From Paragordius varius (taxonomy: Eukaryota > Nematomorpha): DNA of 64,000 bases. Position numbers and translations under genes: made by a program. The notes beneath the pieces were generated by a model. It made no database searches, was not told the DNA's origin, and was given only the letters and a program-made list of their open reading frames with translations. The stretch is taken from NCBI GenBank assembly GCA_964247055.1, contig OZ176055.1, positions 682,001 through 746,000 of the forward strand, given 5' to 3'. Of this stretch, positions 45,040 through 62,942 are shown piece by piece. Within the stretch, counting starts at the first letter, position 1, and every line of letters begins with the position of its first letter.

Positions 45040-48000
45040 TTATTTGCCACATGTCTTCATAGGATTAGGTTTGTAAAGATAAACTGAAACGTTAAAAATT
45101 TTATCAAGCGTCTTCTTAGACACACCATTACTTAACCAATTATCATAATTTACTATCGCATATGATGGATAAGTTTGCGTTACCGTGGATTCCGTTGTTT
45201 CATTAGTTAAGTTGATGGAGACTCCATTGTTTCTTTGATGGACCGTTATCTGAAAAAAACACATATTTTTAACATAAATTGTTGTTAAACACCCGGGAGG
45301 ACAGATAAAGATAAGAGTAATAAAATAATTGGGTTGTGCTGACCAAGTCAATGACTGTTTATTTTTTGGCCATGATCATTTAAAAAACAGCTGTTTTCGA
45401 AAAATTGCTGGTAAATTTTTTTGAAAGAGAAATAATTTTATTGTTTTTTGTTATATTTTTCATAAATATTAATTAAATATTTAAATTTTCTTATTAAACA
45501 ATATAAAATTGTTAAACATGCATCTTTAAAACATTAGCATTTAAGGATATAACAGTTATTTTGAAAAACAAAACAATTAAGCACTTTGCAAAATATTCAA
45601 TTATTCCATATATGTGAACCAATAAAATTAAAACATTTAATTTGATACTACAATGATGAAGGAAAGTATATAACAAACTCGAATTTTATTTGAAATATCC
45701 AGTATTAAAAGCTATATATTTGATCAGAAGGCCCCAAACATGTGGTAAAATTTATTTAAAACAAAATTCATTTTGATTGAAAATATTTGTAATAAATATC
45801 AAAAAAATGTATAAATACAAACTTTTAAGAAAAAACATGACATTATCAATGAAATTCAAGTGTCGTTCGAACATTATTTCACAATCCAATATCGCATAAG
45901 TAAAAAGTGGTCATGACCATGGTCTGACTTAGTCCGGACATTTTTGAAAAAGCAGTCAAATGCACAACCCTAGTTGTGACCATGTAAAAATAATAATCAG
46001 TATGATAATATTTTTTGAGATGGAAACCAACTAGCTCTATGAGGATAGGGTTCACATAGCATATTATAAAAAAGAATCCCCCTTTATATTCGTTTTTTTT
46101 CATATCTTTTGGTAAGGATTACTAATTAATTCCTATAAACTTATGTGCCACTCTTTAGTTTTTCATGGTTTAATTCGATGATCAACAAAACATTTTTTTT
46201 ATTCAGTCTCTCATGATAAGACTATGCTCAGTTCGCTTCTTTAATACTATTTGAAAATCTCACGCTCTTATCGTTTACTGATTCTTAACGTACAATATAA
46301 ATAAATCGTGGGTATAAATATTCTGATAGAATAAAGATTTTTATAGTAAAATGTTTTGGATAATGATGGTGCTTGTAATTTATAAAAATGTATTCCACTT
46401 TTCTGGTAGGTGCTCCATATCAGAAAAATGGAAAAATTATTTTATATAAAAATTTTTTTTGGTCAAAATGATCCTTTCCAAAAATACCACTAAAATAAAT
46501 TATAAACGGTAAAAAGCAAAATAATATTTAAAAAAACAATACTTTCCTCTCTTATACCATACACGCAAGTGTTGCGAATTGCCCCCTACTATAGTGAAAT
46601 AAGCAATCAATAAAAAAATTTGTGAATCTAATATTTACATGTTTAACCAAGGTATAATAACGTGTACAGGTTAAATACGAAATTGATACAATAGTTTAAT
46701 ACAAATACTAAAAGGTCATTAAATTGTAATCAAATTCAAATATATAAATTTGTCTAGTCTAAGGTTAGCTAACTGATGTATAATTTATCACAATCACACC
46801 TAAATTAATAAACATAGAATGTACTAATTGGCAAAAAGAAGACACCACACAAAAGTAGGAATATTGGTTATCAGTAACCAAATAAAGAATCGAGTAGGAT
46901 AGATTTTGAAAGTTTAAATTACACAAGCAAGGCAATAAAAAGTATTTAATCTCAATAACAATACAAGTCCAGAAAGAGTTAACATTGAGATTGGGTCAGA
47001 TTTAAAATAAGAGAAAAATGGCGCCGCTGTAGCATTGTATGCTTCAACTGCTTAGCAATCGTTTAAAAAATTATTTAAAAACATATTCACAGGTTTACAA
47101 AAATTAAATCACCAAGGCAATTGCAATATGCGTAACACTGTCAGTGAGGCTATAGATTATCAGAAATGGCTAATTTTAACTAAAACAAATCTTCTGTTAC
47201 TGATACAAAAAATGGTTTTTAATAATTATGATATATTCCGCTCGCCATTATTAATAATCTAATAGAAATGAAATTAAAAATACTGTTTTGTAGTCTTCTG
47301 TTTTATATAATTTTGATTCCGAAGAGTTGAAAATATTCGCAATCCTTATGCGGTTATAAAGTCCAGATGCATTTAATGCAATCTAAAAATATATTTTATA
47401 CAATATATAAAAGGTATGAAAAGAATGGAAACATTTATTTAAGATTTCCACAATGCCTTTGGTTTAGAGGCCAAAAAATTTTTTAAAAAGCACCATATCA
47501 AAAAATCGCAAAATTAGCTTATTTTATATTAATTTTATAATTTTTATAGCAAATTTTTTAAACGAATCCTGACGATGTCTTTGCATGAACATTTGAGATT
47601 TTAATATTTTTTTCATTTATAATTTAACAAACCTTCGTGGTTACGAGAAAATAATATAATTCGCACATATTTTGTTAAATAAATTTTATTGGGTGCAAAC
47701 TGAATTCTTCCAAAAAAATATTAGTAATTCTAAGGACTATTTGCTTTTGAATTTGGGTAAATTTCTATAAAAAAAACAATTTTTTTTAACATAAATAATA
47801 CTGAAAAAATAAGAAGCTATGCTATACATTATTTATTTTAAGGGTGAAATTAAATTGTTCGAGGGTTAATTTATTGAGAATCGCATTGTTCAAAGGTTAA
47901 TTTGAATTATAAATAGTATAATATAATTATTGAAAAAATAGGTTTTTATAATAATGACTATCATAGCTGGTTTAAATATAATATGTTTACTTTCTCAAGC

Positions 48001-49072
48001 CATAATTTGAAATCGGTTTCGTGGTTAACTTTTTTCAATATGTGTGATTGGAAATCAGAAAGCTCATACTTATCATTGACATTTTCATTTTGTCCACCAT
48101 AACAATATTTTGTTTTATATCCCAAATAGATGGAGTTATTGATGAAAACTAAATCAACGTTCCTAAACCATAAAATTTATAAAATAAAAATAACACATAA
48201 ATTATAACAAATTGATGTACCATTTGCACAAGAATGTCTTTTAAAAGTCCTAGTTGCGCCTCTAACATTTCAAGAGTGCCCTTAAAAACTTAAAATTGGT
48301 CCTATAACAATAAAAAGTATTCATCCATAATCCCATCAAGTTGGTCCTTGATTATTATTTTAAACCATAATTTGCATCCTCCTTTATTAACTAATATAAT
48401 TAATTAAGAAAAAATGTTATTGAATGATAAAATTGAAAATCGCTCATAGTTTAAGTTAATTTAAAATATTAGGTTAGGAATAGAGAGGAGAGATGAATAT
48501 AATTTGATTGATAAAAGTTATAGGCCAAATAATAAGTTGTAAGAACAATTTGAATTAATAAGGACAATTTTTTAAGATTTTTTTTGAAACGCCAAGGAAT
48601 ATATTGAAATATTTAAGGACACTCGATTGACATATTGGATAATCAGGGATTGAACCAAAATTATTAGTTTTTTGGGGCCGTTTTTGATCCAAAAAGGCAA
48701 AAAATTCCCAATCTCGAGAAAGTATAATTTAAATCATTTTAATATCTTGATCTTTAGTTTTATTTTCTTTCAAAATATGAATTATAAATTGTTAATATGT
48801 TAATGAAAATTGCAATAGAAAGATTGACCATTTTTTTTACCAAAACTTATGGAATACGAATTAATTTGACAAAAAAATTGAAATGGGAAAGGACTGTTAG
48901 GGTTGTGTGGATTAGAACTGCAAATGCAATACATATAACTTGAAACCGATACAAAATTTGTTCCAGTTTGATTCCTGATATAATTGACGATAAATATATT
49001 CGAGCATTGCAGTTGCCAATATAACTTTCTATTTAATAATTTTGCACAATCATTATAGCTTAAATGCAAAAT
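45040..49072 (-). CDS. unidentified secreted or luminal glycoprotein, partial exon set
   Basis: Exons in transcript order: 49072-48841 (ILHLSYNDCAKLLNRKLYW... six Cys), 48162-47991 (NVDLVFINNSIYLGYKTKY...), 47382-47284 (IALNASGLYNRIRIANIFN...), 45249-45040 (ITVHQRNNGVSINLTNETT... ending NPMKTCGK and TAA). The last three join in phase 0. The first ends in phase 1 and the second enters in phase 2, so an exon between is missing; a frame reading GTLEMLEAQLGLLKDILVQ near 48230-48300 is a candidate. About seven N-x-S/T sequons and several cysteines in roughly 235 residues point to the secretory pathway. I do not recognise the family, and the 5' end is not found. The final intron is about 2 kb. Confidence 0.6.
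46556..46612. mobile_element. fragment of hairpin family D
   Basis: GCGAATTGCCCCCTACTAT and TAAGCAATCAATAAAA match one arm of family D copy 1. The rest is missing. Confidence 0.65.
47785..47918. mobile_element. MITE family A, copy 11, left part missing
   Basis: The right arm with iterons (AAGGGTGAAATTAAATTGTT, GGTTAATTTGAATTATAAAT) and tip AAATAGTA is recognisable; the left arm is gone. It sits about 70 bp downstream of exon 48162-47991. Confidence 0.6.
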
Positions 49073-49248
49073 CTAAAAAAGTTCTGTCTAATTTTTACAA
49101 CCACTTGAACATTAATTCCAAGCGTTGATTGGTGTTTATTTTTGGAACTTAAGACAAATATCTAAAAAAAATTTTTTTGCAGAGAAGTGAAATTCCAAAC
49201 AATTGAAGCACTGTAATTGCGTTTAGTTTAAATGACTTAACCAAATTA

Positions 49249-49560
49249 GTATGAGTAGTATACATTGCTATTTTTTTATTACAGTCATGTTTCCTTTATT
49301 TTATCAAAAAAAAATTTTTTCGTTAAATGGGTATAAATATTTGTTAAAAAATGGAGAAAACAAGAGCTTATAGTTATTCCTTACTTTTTTGCTGAATATG
49401 ATATTGTTATTACCATGGAGCTATTGTTCTTTCCATTCTTAACAAATATTTATAACCATTTAACGAAAGAAAATAAATTTTTGATAAAATAAAGGATACA
49501 TGACTGTAATATGTCGAATAGCACATACAGCCAGCCGCCATACTATTAACCAATGGCAGT
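49249..49560. mobile_element. hairpin MITE family F, copy 3, split by family G
   Basis: The left tip AGTATGAGTAGTATACATTG and a decayed right part (TGTCGAATAGCACATACAGC) lie either side of the family G element at 49280-49508. Confidence 0.6.
49280..49508. mobile_element. hairpin MITE family G, nested in family F
   Basis: TACAGTCATGTTTCCTTTAT left and ATAAAGGATACATGACTGTA right are near-perfect complements, as are AAATATTTGTTAAAAAATGG and CATTCTTAACAAATATTTA. TA target on each side. Confidence 0.85.
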
Positions 49561-49869
49561 AAAAAGTAAAAAAATAACTATAGACTAATAATATTTTCCT
49601 TTGTTTTATATCTATCTGGTAATAATTACCAAAAAACCAGCAATGATTTAGAACTCAAAAAAATGGACCTCACGTTGCATATAAATAAAATATATTTATA
49701 AAAAAAATAAAGCATGTATAAAAATTTGATAACACACAATTTCTGCATTTTTGCAATCTTTTACATAATTTTTAAGAGAGCAGCAGCATATACATTTAAG
49801 TGATAGGATTAAAAGTTAATATTTTACATTAGAATTATATCTTTGGTGAAAAAATTATCAAATCGAAAC

Positions 49870-50149
49870 CCTGAGCGGATAAAAAATATTACTTGGAATT
49901 ATAACCGTTCTTAGAAAATTATTTGGGTAGCATATGGTTAATGATTAATTTATGAGATCCAAATCACTGGAAAAATCCTTCTTGTTGGGAGGTAAGGCTT
50001 GTAAAAGGGGCCGAAAGAGGATAAGGTGGATAGACAATATTTTACAAGAAACCAATGCAACCTTGGCAGAACTCAACATTAAAACTAAAAATCGCAACTT
50101 ATGGAAAAGTTTTACTTATAATATTGGAAAAAGTCGACCTCGACTGTAG
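49870..50149 (+). mobile_element. LINE C-terminal fragment
   Basis: An open frame from about 49952 reads MRSKSLEKSFLLGGKACKRG, then RKRIRWIDNILQETN and WKSFTYNIGKSRPRL before TAG. This is the usual tail of LINE reverse-transcriptase polyproteins (GKRKRGRQRxRWxDxI ... W). Nothing of the catalytic region is present, so it is a short 5'-truncated copy. Confidence 0.75.
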
Positions 50150-50375
50150 CAATATACACACACAATGGATGTCAAAACAACTTTGTACTCTTTTTACAAA
50201 ATGAATATAATGGTTAAGTTTTTTTAAAAAAAATTATACTTGAGTGATGAATCATTGTACGTAATATTGTAGGTACCAGACTTATTGATTTTGCACAAAG
50301 CGTCCATGTTAATATAGTTATCCTTCCCATCTAACAAAAATGTTTAACTGGAATAACATTTATTACAAACATTTT

Positions 50376-50563
50376 ACAGTATGAGTAAGTATACATTTCT
50401 AAGTTATTAACTATTATTGCAAATAGCGTATGCAGCAAAGAGAATTATTAGTGGCTAATGATGGTAAAGTGAAAATAATAAGCTTATAATACTGCCCTTA
50501 TTGTATATGCTATTCGGCTATACTTAACAACTTTCTAGCAATGTATACTAACTCATGCTCTAA
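50376..50563. mobile_element. hairpin MITE family F, copy 2
   Basis: TACAGTATGAGTAAGTATAC left and GTATACTAACTCATGCTC right, with the middle inverted blocks GCAAATAGCGTATGCAGC and TATGCTATTCGGC. Confidence 0.8.
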
Positions 50564-51195
50564 TTAATATAATGTTAATAAATATATTTTATCTTTTTGA
50601 GGACGATAGGATTTTTATAGCCCAAAGCTTATGTTTTTAGTTTAAAATTAAATTATCAAACATTGTTCTTCTGTATTTGATAAAAAATTTATATGTTTAA
50701 AAATTTTATTAAACTCCAAAATTGAGTAACTCTGAATCCCGATACTTAAAACAAACCAATTTTTCAGTTTTTTGCCTATTGTGTTAGCGATTTAAATTGG
50801 TTTCTTAAGAAAAAGGCGATAAAAAATTGCATGCGTATAATTTTAAACATTCTTTAAGTTTTATATTATTCATAAGCTCCTATATGATAAAATCGCCGCT
50901 CTGGGTATCAGTTATCCAAAATATGTTCAATTCCTTTATAATTAATATTAGATTTATATGTCCAAATTGATTTTAAAACATGAATGAATGTTTCGATTAT
51001 CTTTGTCAAATTTAAAATCAAATACTAATATAGACTAAAACAATATTTACAATATATATTTAGAAATTGCCTTTGATGTAGTTAATACCAACAATTCAGG
51101 AAATGTTATATTTAATTAGATGATATGAACGAAATATCATACATATACAGAGGCATCCAACAGAGATATTCGAGGGTTGATTTGATAATTTTTGT

Positions 51196-51515
51196 TTTTT
51201 AAGGCTCATTTTTGGAGGTTTTATTTTTTAAATCGGGGGGGGGGGGGGGGGGGTTCAACACGCAATCCATTCGCGAAAATATGCTTTCAATATAAAAATC
51301 AATATTTCATACACAATTTTTATTAATTAATTTATCCAACTTGGCAGGAATTATAAAAAATTGTTGCATTATATTTTATAGTCTTATGTTTAAAATCTGA
51401 TAAATTATTTAAAAAGGTCCATATATGTATATGTTTTTACATATGAATTTCGAATGTGGCCCGCTAGATTATTTGGGTTAAAAACCATTTGTGTTGGACA
51501 CACCTCTTCGAAAAA
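51196..51515. mobile_element. probable hAT-type MITE fragment with a G19 tract
   Basis: GGCCCGCTAGATTATTTGGG and CCATTTGTGTTGGACACACC resemble the right end of the element at 62628-62942. Nineteen G bases occupy 51235-51253. Confidence 0.5.
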
Positions 51516-53154
51516 ATCGTAAGTTTTTGATTGAACAATTTTTTATTGTTATAACAAAAATTTTAAATGACTTACACCACTGTTTTAAAACAAATCATTT
51601 TAAAAAGTCATTTATAGAAGACAGAAAAGCCAATACTGATAATTTTTGGATATGTATTTTTGGGTGCTATATTATTGTATTATACATAAGTAATTAGCCT
51701 AATATCTACAGTGTTCCAAATATCTACCATTAAACATTTTTTTCTTTCCATCAACTAACTATACGCAACAAAACTTATAAAAAACGTTTATTGTAGACTT
51801 CATCGAATGATTATTAATAGGCATAAGAATAACCAGTTTTTTATAAAAACGCAAGCCCACTATTAAAGATTTTAAATATAATAAATGTTAGCTATTGTCA
51901 AAAAAACTACCAGTCAATCATTTAATAATGTAATGATATACTTTTTACACTTCGTCCACTCTGTGAAAGATGTGATTGAATATTGTACAGAATGATTAAT
52001 GCCACCAGATATAATTTAGTATCCATGTTTAAATATATGAAAAAAAGTATAAAAAATGATGAAATATTTGTATTATATTCGATATATTTATATATTTACT
52101 GTTTTAACAAACGGAAGTTATTTTAACGATAATATATATTACATATATATATTATTTTTATAAGGGCTATAAAATTGCAAATGATAACAAATACTTACGT
52201 TAATGTAAAATACCTATTTTTCAGACATCAATACAAATGATGAAATAAATATTTTTATTCAATCGTATTGCGCTGTTTTGATGTTGTGCGTCATAAATAA
52301 AATAATACTGGATCTAATTATTTAAACAAATGCTGATATGGTATATTTTCAAGGGTTAAATAAAAACAGTCAAATACTTAGAATTTAATGACGTTAATAC
52401 TATAATGTAAAATTGAACAATAAATTTAACATATCTATGTTATTTTGATTGATCCGAACTCAGTATTAAAAATTTAATTTCTACCTAATTTAATAAAAAA
52501 ACATTAATGTAGAAAATACTTCTCCCGACACGCTATATTTTGTTTGAAAAACTATGCTTTCAGATAAATAATATTCGATCGATATATAATATTTATAGAT
52601 TATATTACAGTTTGCCATATTTAGGGTTAAAGAGTTTTACAATTTCGATTTTTGCAACCAGCTTTTATAATACGAAATTGGGTTTTAAAAGCATATAAAG
52701 AAGTAATAAAACCGATTTTCAAATATAATTTTTTAAAATATTCATTTTCAACATTAAATTAATCCGTAGATAATAAAAAAACACAAATTAATGACTTGTG
52801 TTTCTACAGACTTATAATTTACTAATTATTTGGGATTTTAAAACGTAAAAAACGAAGTATGGGTTGTATCTAACAACTTTTAGTTTTCAACGGCTAATTG
52901 TTCATATCTAAATATACAGATTCCACAAAAAAATCTTGATGAATATATAGTCCACTAGGAAAATGTATAGGATTATCATGATGCTTTTAACTAGGCCCTG
53001 GGTGATTTTATATTGTTATTTACATGGTAACTCCATGTAAGAAATAGCACGTTTGTTATAAATAAGATTACAGCATGCTTTATTCCAAAAAATATCACTA
53101 AATATCATGAACTTAAAAAGCAAAAAAATGATTAAATTTTTCTAGTAACGAAAG

Positions 53155-53722
53155 TCTCGCTTTTTTACCCTTCTAAAATGGGTTAGTTTTATTAAAATAA
53201 ACGCAAAAATGCCAAGATTGTGCAATTTTTAAATTTGGCCGCAAAAAAAATTTAACCGAAAAAAATATTATGTCCATAATTAAATATAGCAAAATTTTAT
53301 CGAAGGTACTTCATACTATTTTGAGTTACAAAAAAAACGGTTTAAAATTCCTTAGGATATTAAAAACTTCAATATGTTGCTGTGCAATATATCACCTTAA
53401 AATTTTATTTAAGAATTCCTTTGCTTTTAAGGTGAATTTTTGTAAGGAAAAACAATATTTGTTTAACATAATTTTAAGATAAAATATTAATTCTAAAAAA
53501 ATGTTCAGCATGATCGAATTAAAAAAAGATATCTTTAAATAAAGCCTTATACTGTTTTGCATGACTCAATATAACAAAAATTACGCTTCAACTGAATTTT
53601 AATTGGATTTGAGAAACATATTCATTTTTCGGAAATTTTTTTTGGATCTTAAATTTTAATATTTTTTGTGCAATATCGGCATATTTTTATTATTTAATAG
53701 AATAAGCCTATTAAAAGGGTTA
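53155..53722. repeat. unclassified dispersed inverted repeat (family H)
   Basis: TACCCTTCTAAAATGGGTTA and AAAATGCCAAGATTGTGCAA on the left are roughly complementary to TTGTGCAATATCGGCATATT and AATAAGCCTATTAAAAGGGT on the right. Related phrases occur near 1500, 14750, 16410, 28210 and 41810. Confidence 0.5.
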
Positions 53723-54280
53723 ACACTTCGATACAAATTGGGGTATATAAATACCTCAGACTAAATTTGAGTTAGGGTCATTTAAATACTACTGAAAGAA
53801 ACGGTTCTAATTTAAAATAATGCTTCTATCCTAATAAAAATTATATAAATATGCCAAAATATCTAAATAAAATTTTGTTTTGAAAAATAAGTTTCATTTC
53901 AAACTACTTCGGCGCCATTTTTATTTACAAAATTTTTGCAAAATATGGTCCACATTTAATTTTAAATGTAATATTGAAGCTATTTTTTTATTTAAATAAA
54001 ATCTAACATTGATAGAAATAGAAAAAGCTGTTTATTTTTTATTATTTTTCAATTTTATTATTGCACGCATGTCACGTTGACTAAATTTTTACCTATCGGT
54101 TTTAGCTTAAAATAATTAATATCAAGTAGAATAAATTTTTATAAATATTTCGGTTTATTAATGTTATATAAGTGCAAAATTTTACCATGGTTTCGATTCC
54201 TTTCATATTTTTTAAGGATATTTAACTACCCCCAATTTGAATCGATGGACTAAAATGAATATGTTGTATCCAAATGTTAA
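53720..54280. mobile_element. piggyBac-like MITE family C, copy 4
   Basis: TTAACACTTCGATACAAATT start and GTATCCAAATGTTAA end with TTAA on each side; GGGGTATATAAATACC near the left. It abuts the family H repeat directly. Confidence 0.85.
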
Positions 54281-55163
54281 ATTCGAAACTTTCGAGCTCA
54301 CATCTAATAATTATAGTTTTATTATGAAATGTAGATTCTGATTTATTTTAAGGATATATTTTGGAATGAATCATTTAGTTTTGATGAAAAAATTTTAAAT
54401 ATTGCCATTTTCTGACAATGAGTAATAATCACAATAGTTTATATAACTTTTAATTGGTAAGGGTTAAAACCATAAGCACTATTATAAACCTGACACATTT
54501 TGTGGAAAAAATAATACATATATTATATATCATGAGTATATTTTGTGTACACTGTGCAATAGATGTTATATGAGATATTTAAAATATCTCTCTATTAAAA
54601 CCTATAATGGAATATAAAATTAGACTCTATAACAAGGACCAAAAAGGACTTTAAAAACTAACACATAAAATAATTTATTATTGAAGAAACTTTTTAAATA
54701 TTTTAGCTAAATAATGTTAATAAGCTAATTTCGAGCTTTTCGATAAGGAGCAAATTATACGAATTTTTATAACAACAAGTAAATCCGATTGTCAAAGGCA
54801 TTAACATATTTTTAGATATAAATCATTTTATAAGAAAATTTTTATATCTTCTGATTTGTGCGCTATATTCACATATAAATCTGAACAATTTGTAGAGTCT
54901 AATCAGTTTTGTTTGTTATATCAATTATTTACTACCTTAATATATAAGTGAACTTTCAAATGCGAGTTATATTTACACAAAATTATAAATAATTTTATAC
55001 GGTGTATTAGATAATTTTAACCATATGATATATATTAATTATCAAATTTAATTGTTTATTGTTTGTACCAAATCTATCAACCAAAGTTGCCTGTAAATCG
55101 AATTGAGCGTTTAGAATTTGCTTAACCGAAATATCTCGATAACCTTTTTACCGATTGATTTAA

Positions 55164-59339
<4,176 letters not shown>

Positions 59340-61361
59340 AACTATACATAATGCACTCTGCTTGCTCTACTCTACTACACTTTTTTCTAGATTTAAACAT
59401 CATTCATTACAGAGAAATATTTATTTATCTACCCCTTAAGAATAGAAAATGATGTATAGTGTAGTGTTGTCCATAATATATACTAGTATCTCCATCATAT
59501 CTTTTTCAATAGTGTGTGCGTTTGACTGAAATTTATAAAGATGATAATTAGAAAAAAGAGCATTTGCACTTTAAGGCATGAATATTTTACAAGAGAATAT
59601 TTGCGTACATGAAAACATTAGTTTATTATCCTATAATACATAAGTTGAAATGTTATAATAAGTATTTATAAAAAGTTATTTTTTATTCATTGCAAAACAT
59701 ATATATATATATATATACACATATAAATTTATATATTAATATTAACACAAAACGCAAAATATATTTACATGTATAATATTTTATCTTACCATAGAAAGAA
59801 TATTAACTTTGATACATAGTCCATTTTATACTGAAAACATATGTTTATTATATATAAAGCCACAATACAAAACCAACATCTCTTTTCACTTAAGCACAAC
59901 GATATCAAACATATTAAAAGTTTTTTATATACCAGTTTAAACCTCTTTTTTGCAACAATTCTTTACAGAAACTCGAAATAACAGATTTAAAATTTTATGT
60001 ATGGCTTTTGATACCTACCCGAAGAAATCATTAAATATACATTTTATGCTATATAAACCAACCAACGATCTAATAAAATCTTTTTTCTCCAATCAATTAA
60101 CTCTAGTAATAATAATAATGATAATGTTCATTGTCGAAGCGTTTGGGCACAATTTTAAACCTTTTTTCATTACGCAACAAGCACTTAATGCAATAACAAA
60201 ATTCCCCCTCCTAATTATTGCATATTAAGTGCTGTCAGTCGAGAAAAAAAAGTGTTTCAAAATTTAACACGGGATCGTATAACCTGAATATGTGCAAATG
60301 GAATTCAAACTTCAAAACTTGTCCATTAATATATAAATTATTTTTTTTATTTTTGTTTTGTAAGTAGTGTAATTTTATTTTTTTTTCCTTTATTCATTTT
60401 TAGTTTTTTTCCCATTAAAACACTTTTAATTTTTAGTTATTTCAAATAAACAACATTACAATTGTCAATCGCATTTAACACCACCTTTTTCATTTTGGTT
60501 AAAAAATTTAGTTTTATTTTATGGAGCAACTTGCATATTTATATTGTAATAATATATTATTTTGCTCAATCTATGATATATATATATATTTCCTTCTGTA
60601 TTTTTTTCCTTTTAATTTTCATCATTTTTCATTTTAACAATTCTAAGTTAATTTATCACAAAACACTGTAATAGAATGTACTCAAACAGTCTGATGACTG
60701 CATATCTTGATTGTAACAGTTTTGCATTTTTTAAATCTCCCATTTGAAAGGATTCATTCAATTTTTATTTTTTTGTCATCAATTTTTTTTGTTTTCTTGA
60801 TTTACTTAACCTCTTATTATTTATATTATATATACACATGTACACAATTCATTATATTTTTTTGGAAAGTATAACATATGCCATATATGGGAGATTGAAT
60901 GCAAAACGCACCCCCTTTTCCTTATTTTTTGCTATTTTTAAAAGGTAGTTTTTTTTTCCTAACACAATTTTTGTTTCAAAGTAAAACTAATAATATTATT
61001 GTAATTTTAAGGTATTAACCAATCCATTTTTTTTTGTTTTCTTTTTAATTTTATTTTTTATTCACTTTTGTGTTAAACACCTTTCACTTAATAACTCAAT
61101 AAATTTTGTTAACCTCGTTTGGCTATGAGTTACTATCGTTTATTGTTTTCTACTTTGATTATTATACTTTCAATATTTTAATCCTGACTGATACTATATA
61201 TTTTAAGAAGTTTATTAAAAAAATATAGAGCTATATGACTCTGATTATCTTTTTATTTATCCTTAAAAAAGAAATTATTTCTATTATTTAAATTTAATAT
61301 TGTATGTTTCAGGCGATTTAAATTTTCAGATAGATATTATCGGAAATAAATTTTTTCCATC
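59340..61361. other. DDX6 3' flank, T-rich
   Basis: No gene is seen. Long T runs and AATAAA near 60446 and 61097 could serve in 3'-end formation. A (TA)n run lies at about 59698-59716. Open frames here are AT-driven. Confidence 0.4.
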
Positions 61362-61424
61362 TACTGCAGTGTTTTGCCCTACTATAGTGTGTGAAAAATA
61401 AGCAACCATTAATATGCATACTGT
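61362..61424. mobile_element. fragment of hairpin family D
   Basis: GCCCTACTATAGTGTGTG and AAGCAACCATTAATATGCAT with CTGTA tip match the right arm of family D copy 1. Confidence 0.65.
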
Positions 61425-61723
61425 AATTCAAAAACAATTTTCATAAACTAATTAAAGAAAGTTATTTATTTATTTTTTAAGGATTAATAGTACACAATGT
61501 GAATTAACAATCACAATATTTGTAATAAACAAAAAATTGGGGTAACCCCGTAAATTTGAAATGGGTCCTATTCTGGGTCGACCCAAAGTTAATGTTGTAC
61601 AAAATGGCATTTTTAAATCGATTGTGATCATACAATCCACCTCCAACATAAATGTTGAGAAAAATTTGATCACTGGTTTGATTTACATATATCTATTTAT
61701 TAATGTTCATATAAAACATAATA

Positions 61724-62007
61724 TACCATTGACAATTCAAATTCACCCTTGAACAATTCTAATTCACACTAAAAATAAATTATGTGTTTTCGGGCTAAAT
61801 AAAATATATTTATACGACATTGTTTATTATTTTTTTAGCATAATATTCATTTCAAAGAAAATTTCTTATTTTATGCAAAATAAAGATAATAATCTCAAAG
61901 ACACTCCTAATTTATTTTAGGGTGAATTTGAATTGTTCAAAAATGAATTTAAATTGATCAAGGGTTAATTTGAATTGTTTAAGGGTAAATTTGAAGTGTA
62001 AATGGTA
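61724..62007. mobile_element. MITE family A, copy 12
   Basis: TACCATTGACAATTCAAATT left with two iterons; four iterons and GAAGTGTAAATGGTA right. Confidence 0.85.
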
Positions 62008-62194
62008 TATTAATAGTTTTGTCAAATTTTTTTAAAAATGAATTTTTTATTAAGATTTATTCTTTTAGTTGATAAATATATAGAAATCAAACGCCAAACT
62101 GAAATAATTGTAAATCCATTATTGTATGACTAATAGATGATTAGAAAAGATAGAAGATGTGTGTTAAAAAATCTAAGCTTAAAAAATGAAATTT

Positions 62195-62400
62195 TACGAA
62201 TTATATGTTGGAATTAAAAAAAATATTTTTTTGAAAAAGACAAAAACCATATTTCCATTTAATAAAGTCTAGTTTTAATAAAATTATTGTTTTCGATTTT
62301 TGAAAGGGTGATAGAGATGTAAATGTTAAAAAATCAAAGTTTTGCAAAGTATGGTTGCCTTAAAAAAATAATTATCCTTAACTTTTTTCCGTTGGATTAA
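62195..62400. mobile_element. decayed MITE family B remnant
   Basis: GAAAAAGACAAAAACCATAT and GTATGGTTGCCTTAAAAAA resemble the inner arms of family B; the tips are lost. Confidence 0.4.
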
Positions 62401-62627
62401 ATAATTTTATTCTATAATTATACATATTGAAAGTATTAGAAGATTTAAAATTGAACATTATAAACATAATAAATACCCTGCGGCCTTGTGGAATTATAAT
62501 ATCTGTCAAATTTTTTTTAACAACGTTGATGATTGAAAGTATCATATAGCCATCTAAAGGCTCAGTCAATCCGAACGAATACTAAATGCAGAAGGATAAT
62601 ATTTAGGTAGAAGGTAAAAAAATTTAT

Positions 62628-62942
62628 AAGGGTGCCTAACACGCGAACCGCATACCGCGCTGCAATATATTATCCGTGGCCCGCATTAAATTTTGAAATT
62701 TATAATTTGGAAATATGCTCAAAATATCTCATTGTAATTATCATTTCTTAAACAAAGTTTCTGAAATCTATATAATTGACAAGTAACTAGAAAAAAATTG
62801 TTATATTATGCGTCCATTTTACAGTCTTATGTTTGAAATCTAATAAAATCATATATTAATGGCCATTTTTTTGATCGAGGCCCGTCGGATTGTTTGAGTT
62901 GAAACTGCGGCCCGCGAAGCCATTTATGTTGGATACCCTTAA
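62628..62942. mobile_element. probable hAT-type MITE
   Basis: AAGGGTGCCTAACACGCGAA at the left and CATTTATGTTGGATACCCTT at the right are complementary over the tips (AAGGGTRYCYAACA). GGCCCGC motifs lie inside both ends. Target duplication is not obvious. Confidence 0.6.

Larger units (their letters stand above)
50570..55163. other. intergenic, AT-rich, repeats only
   Basis: Contains the hAT-type fragment (51196-51515), a dispersed inverted repeat (53155-53722) and family C copy 4 (53720-54280). Several short open frames are AT-driven. I see no supported exon before DDX6. Confidence 0.45.
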
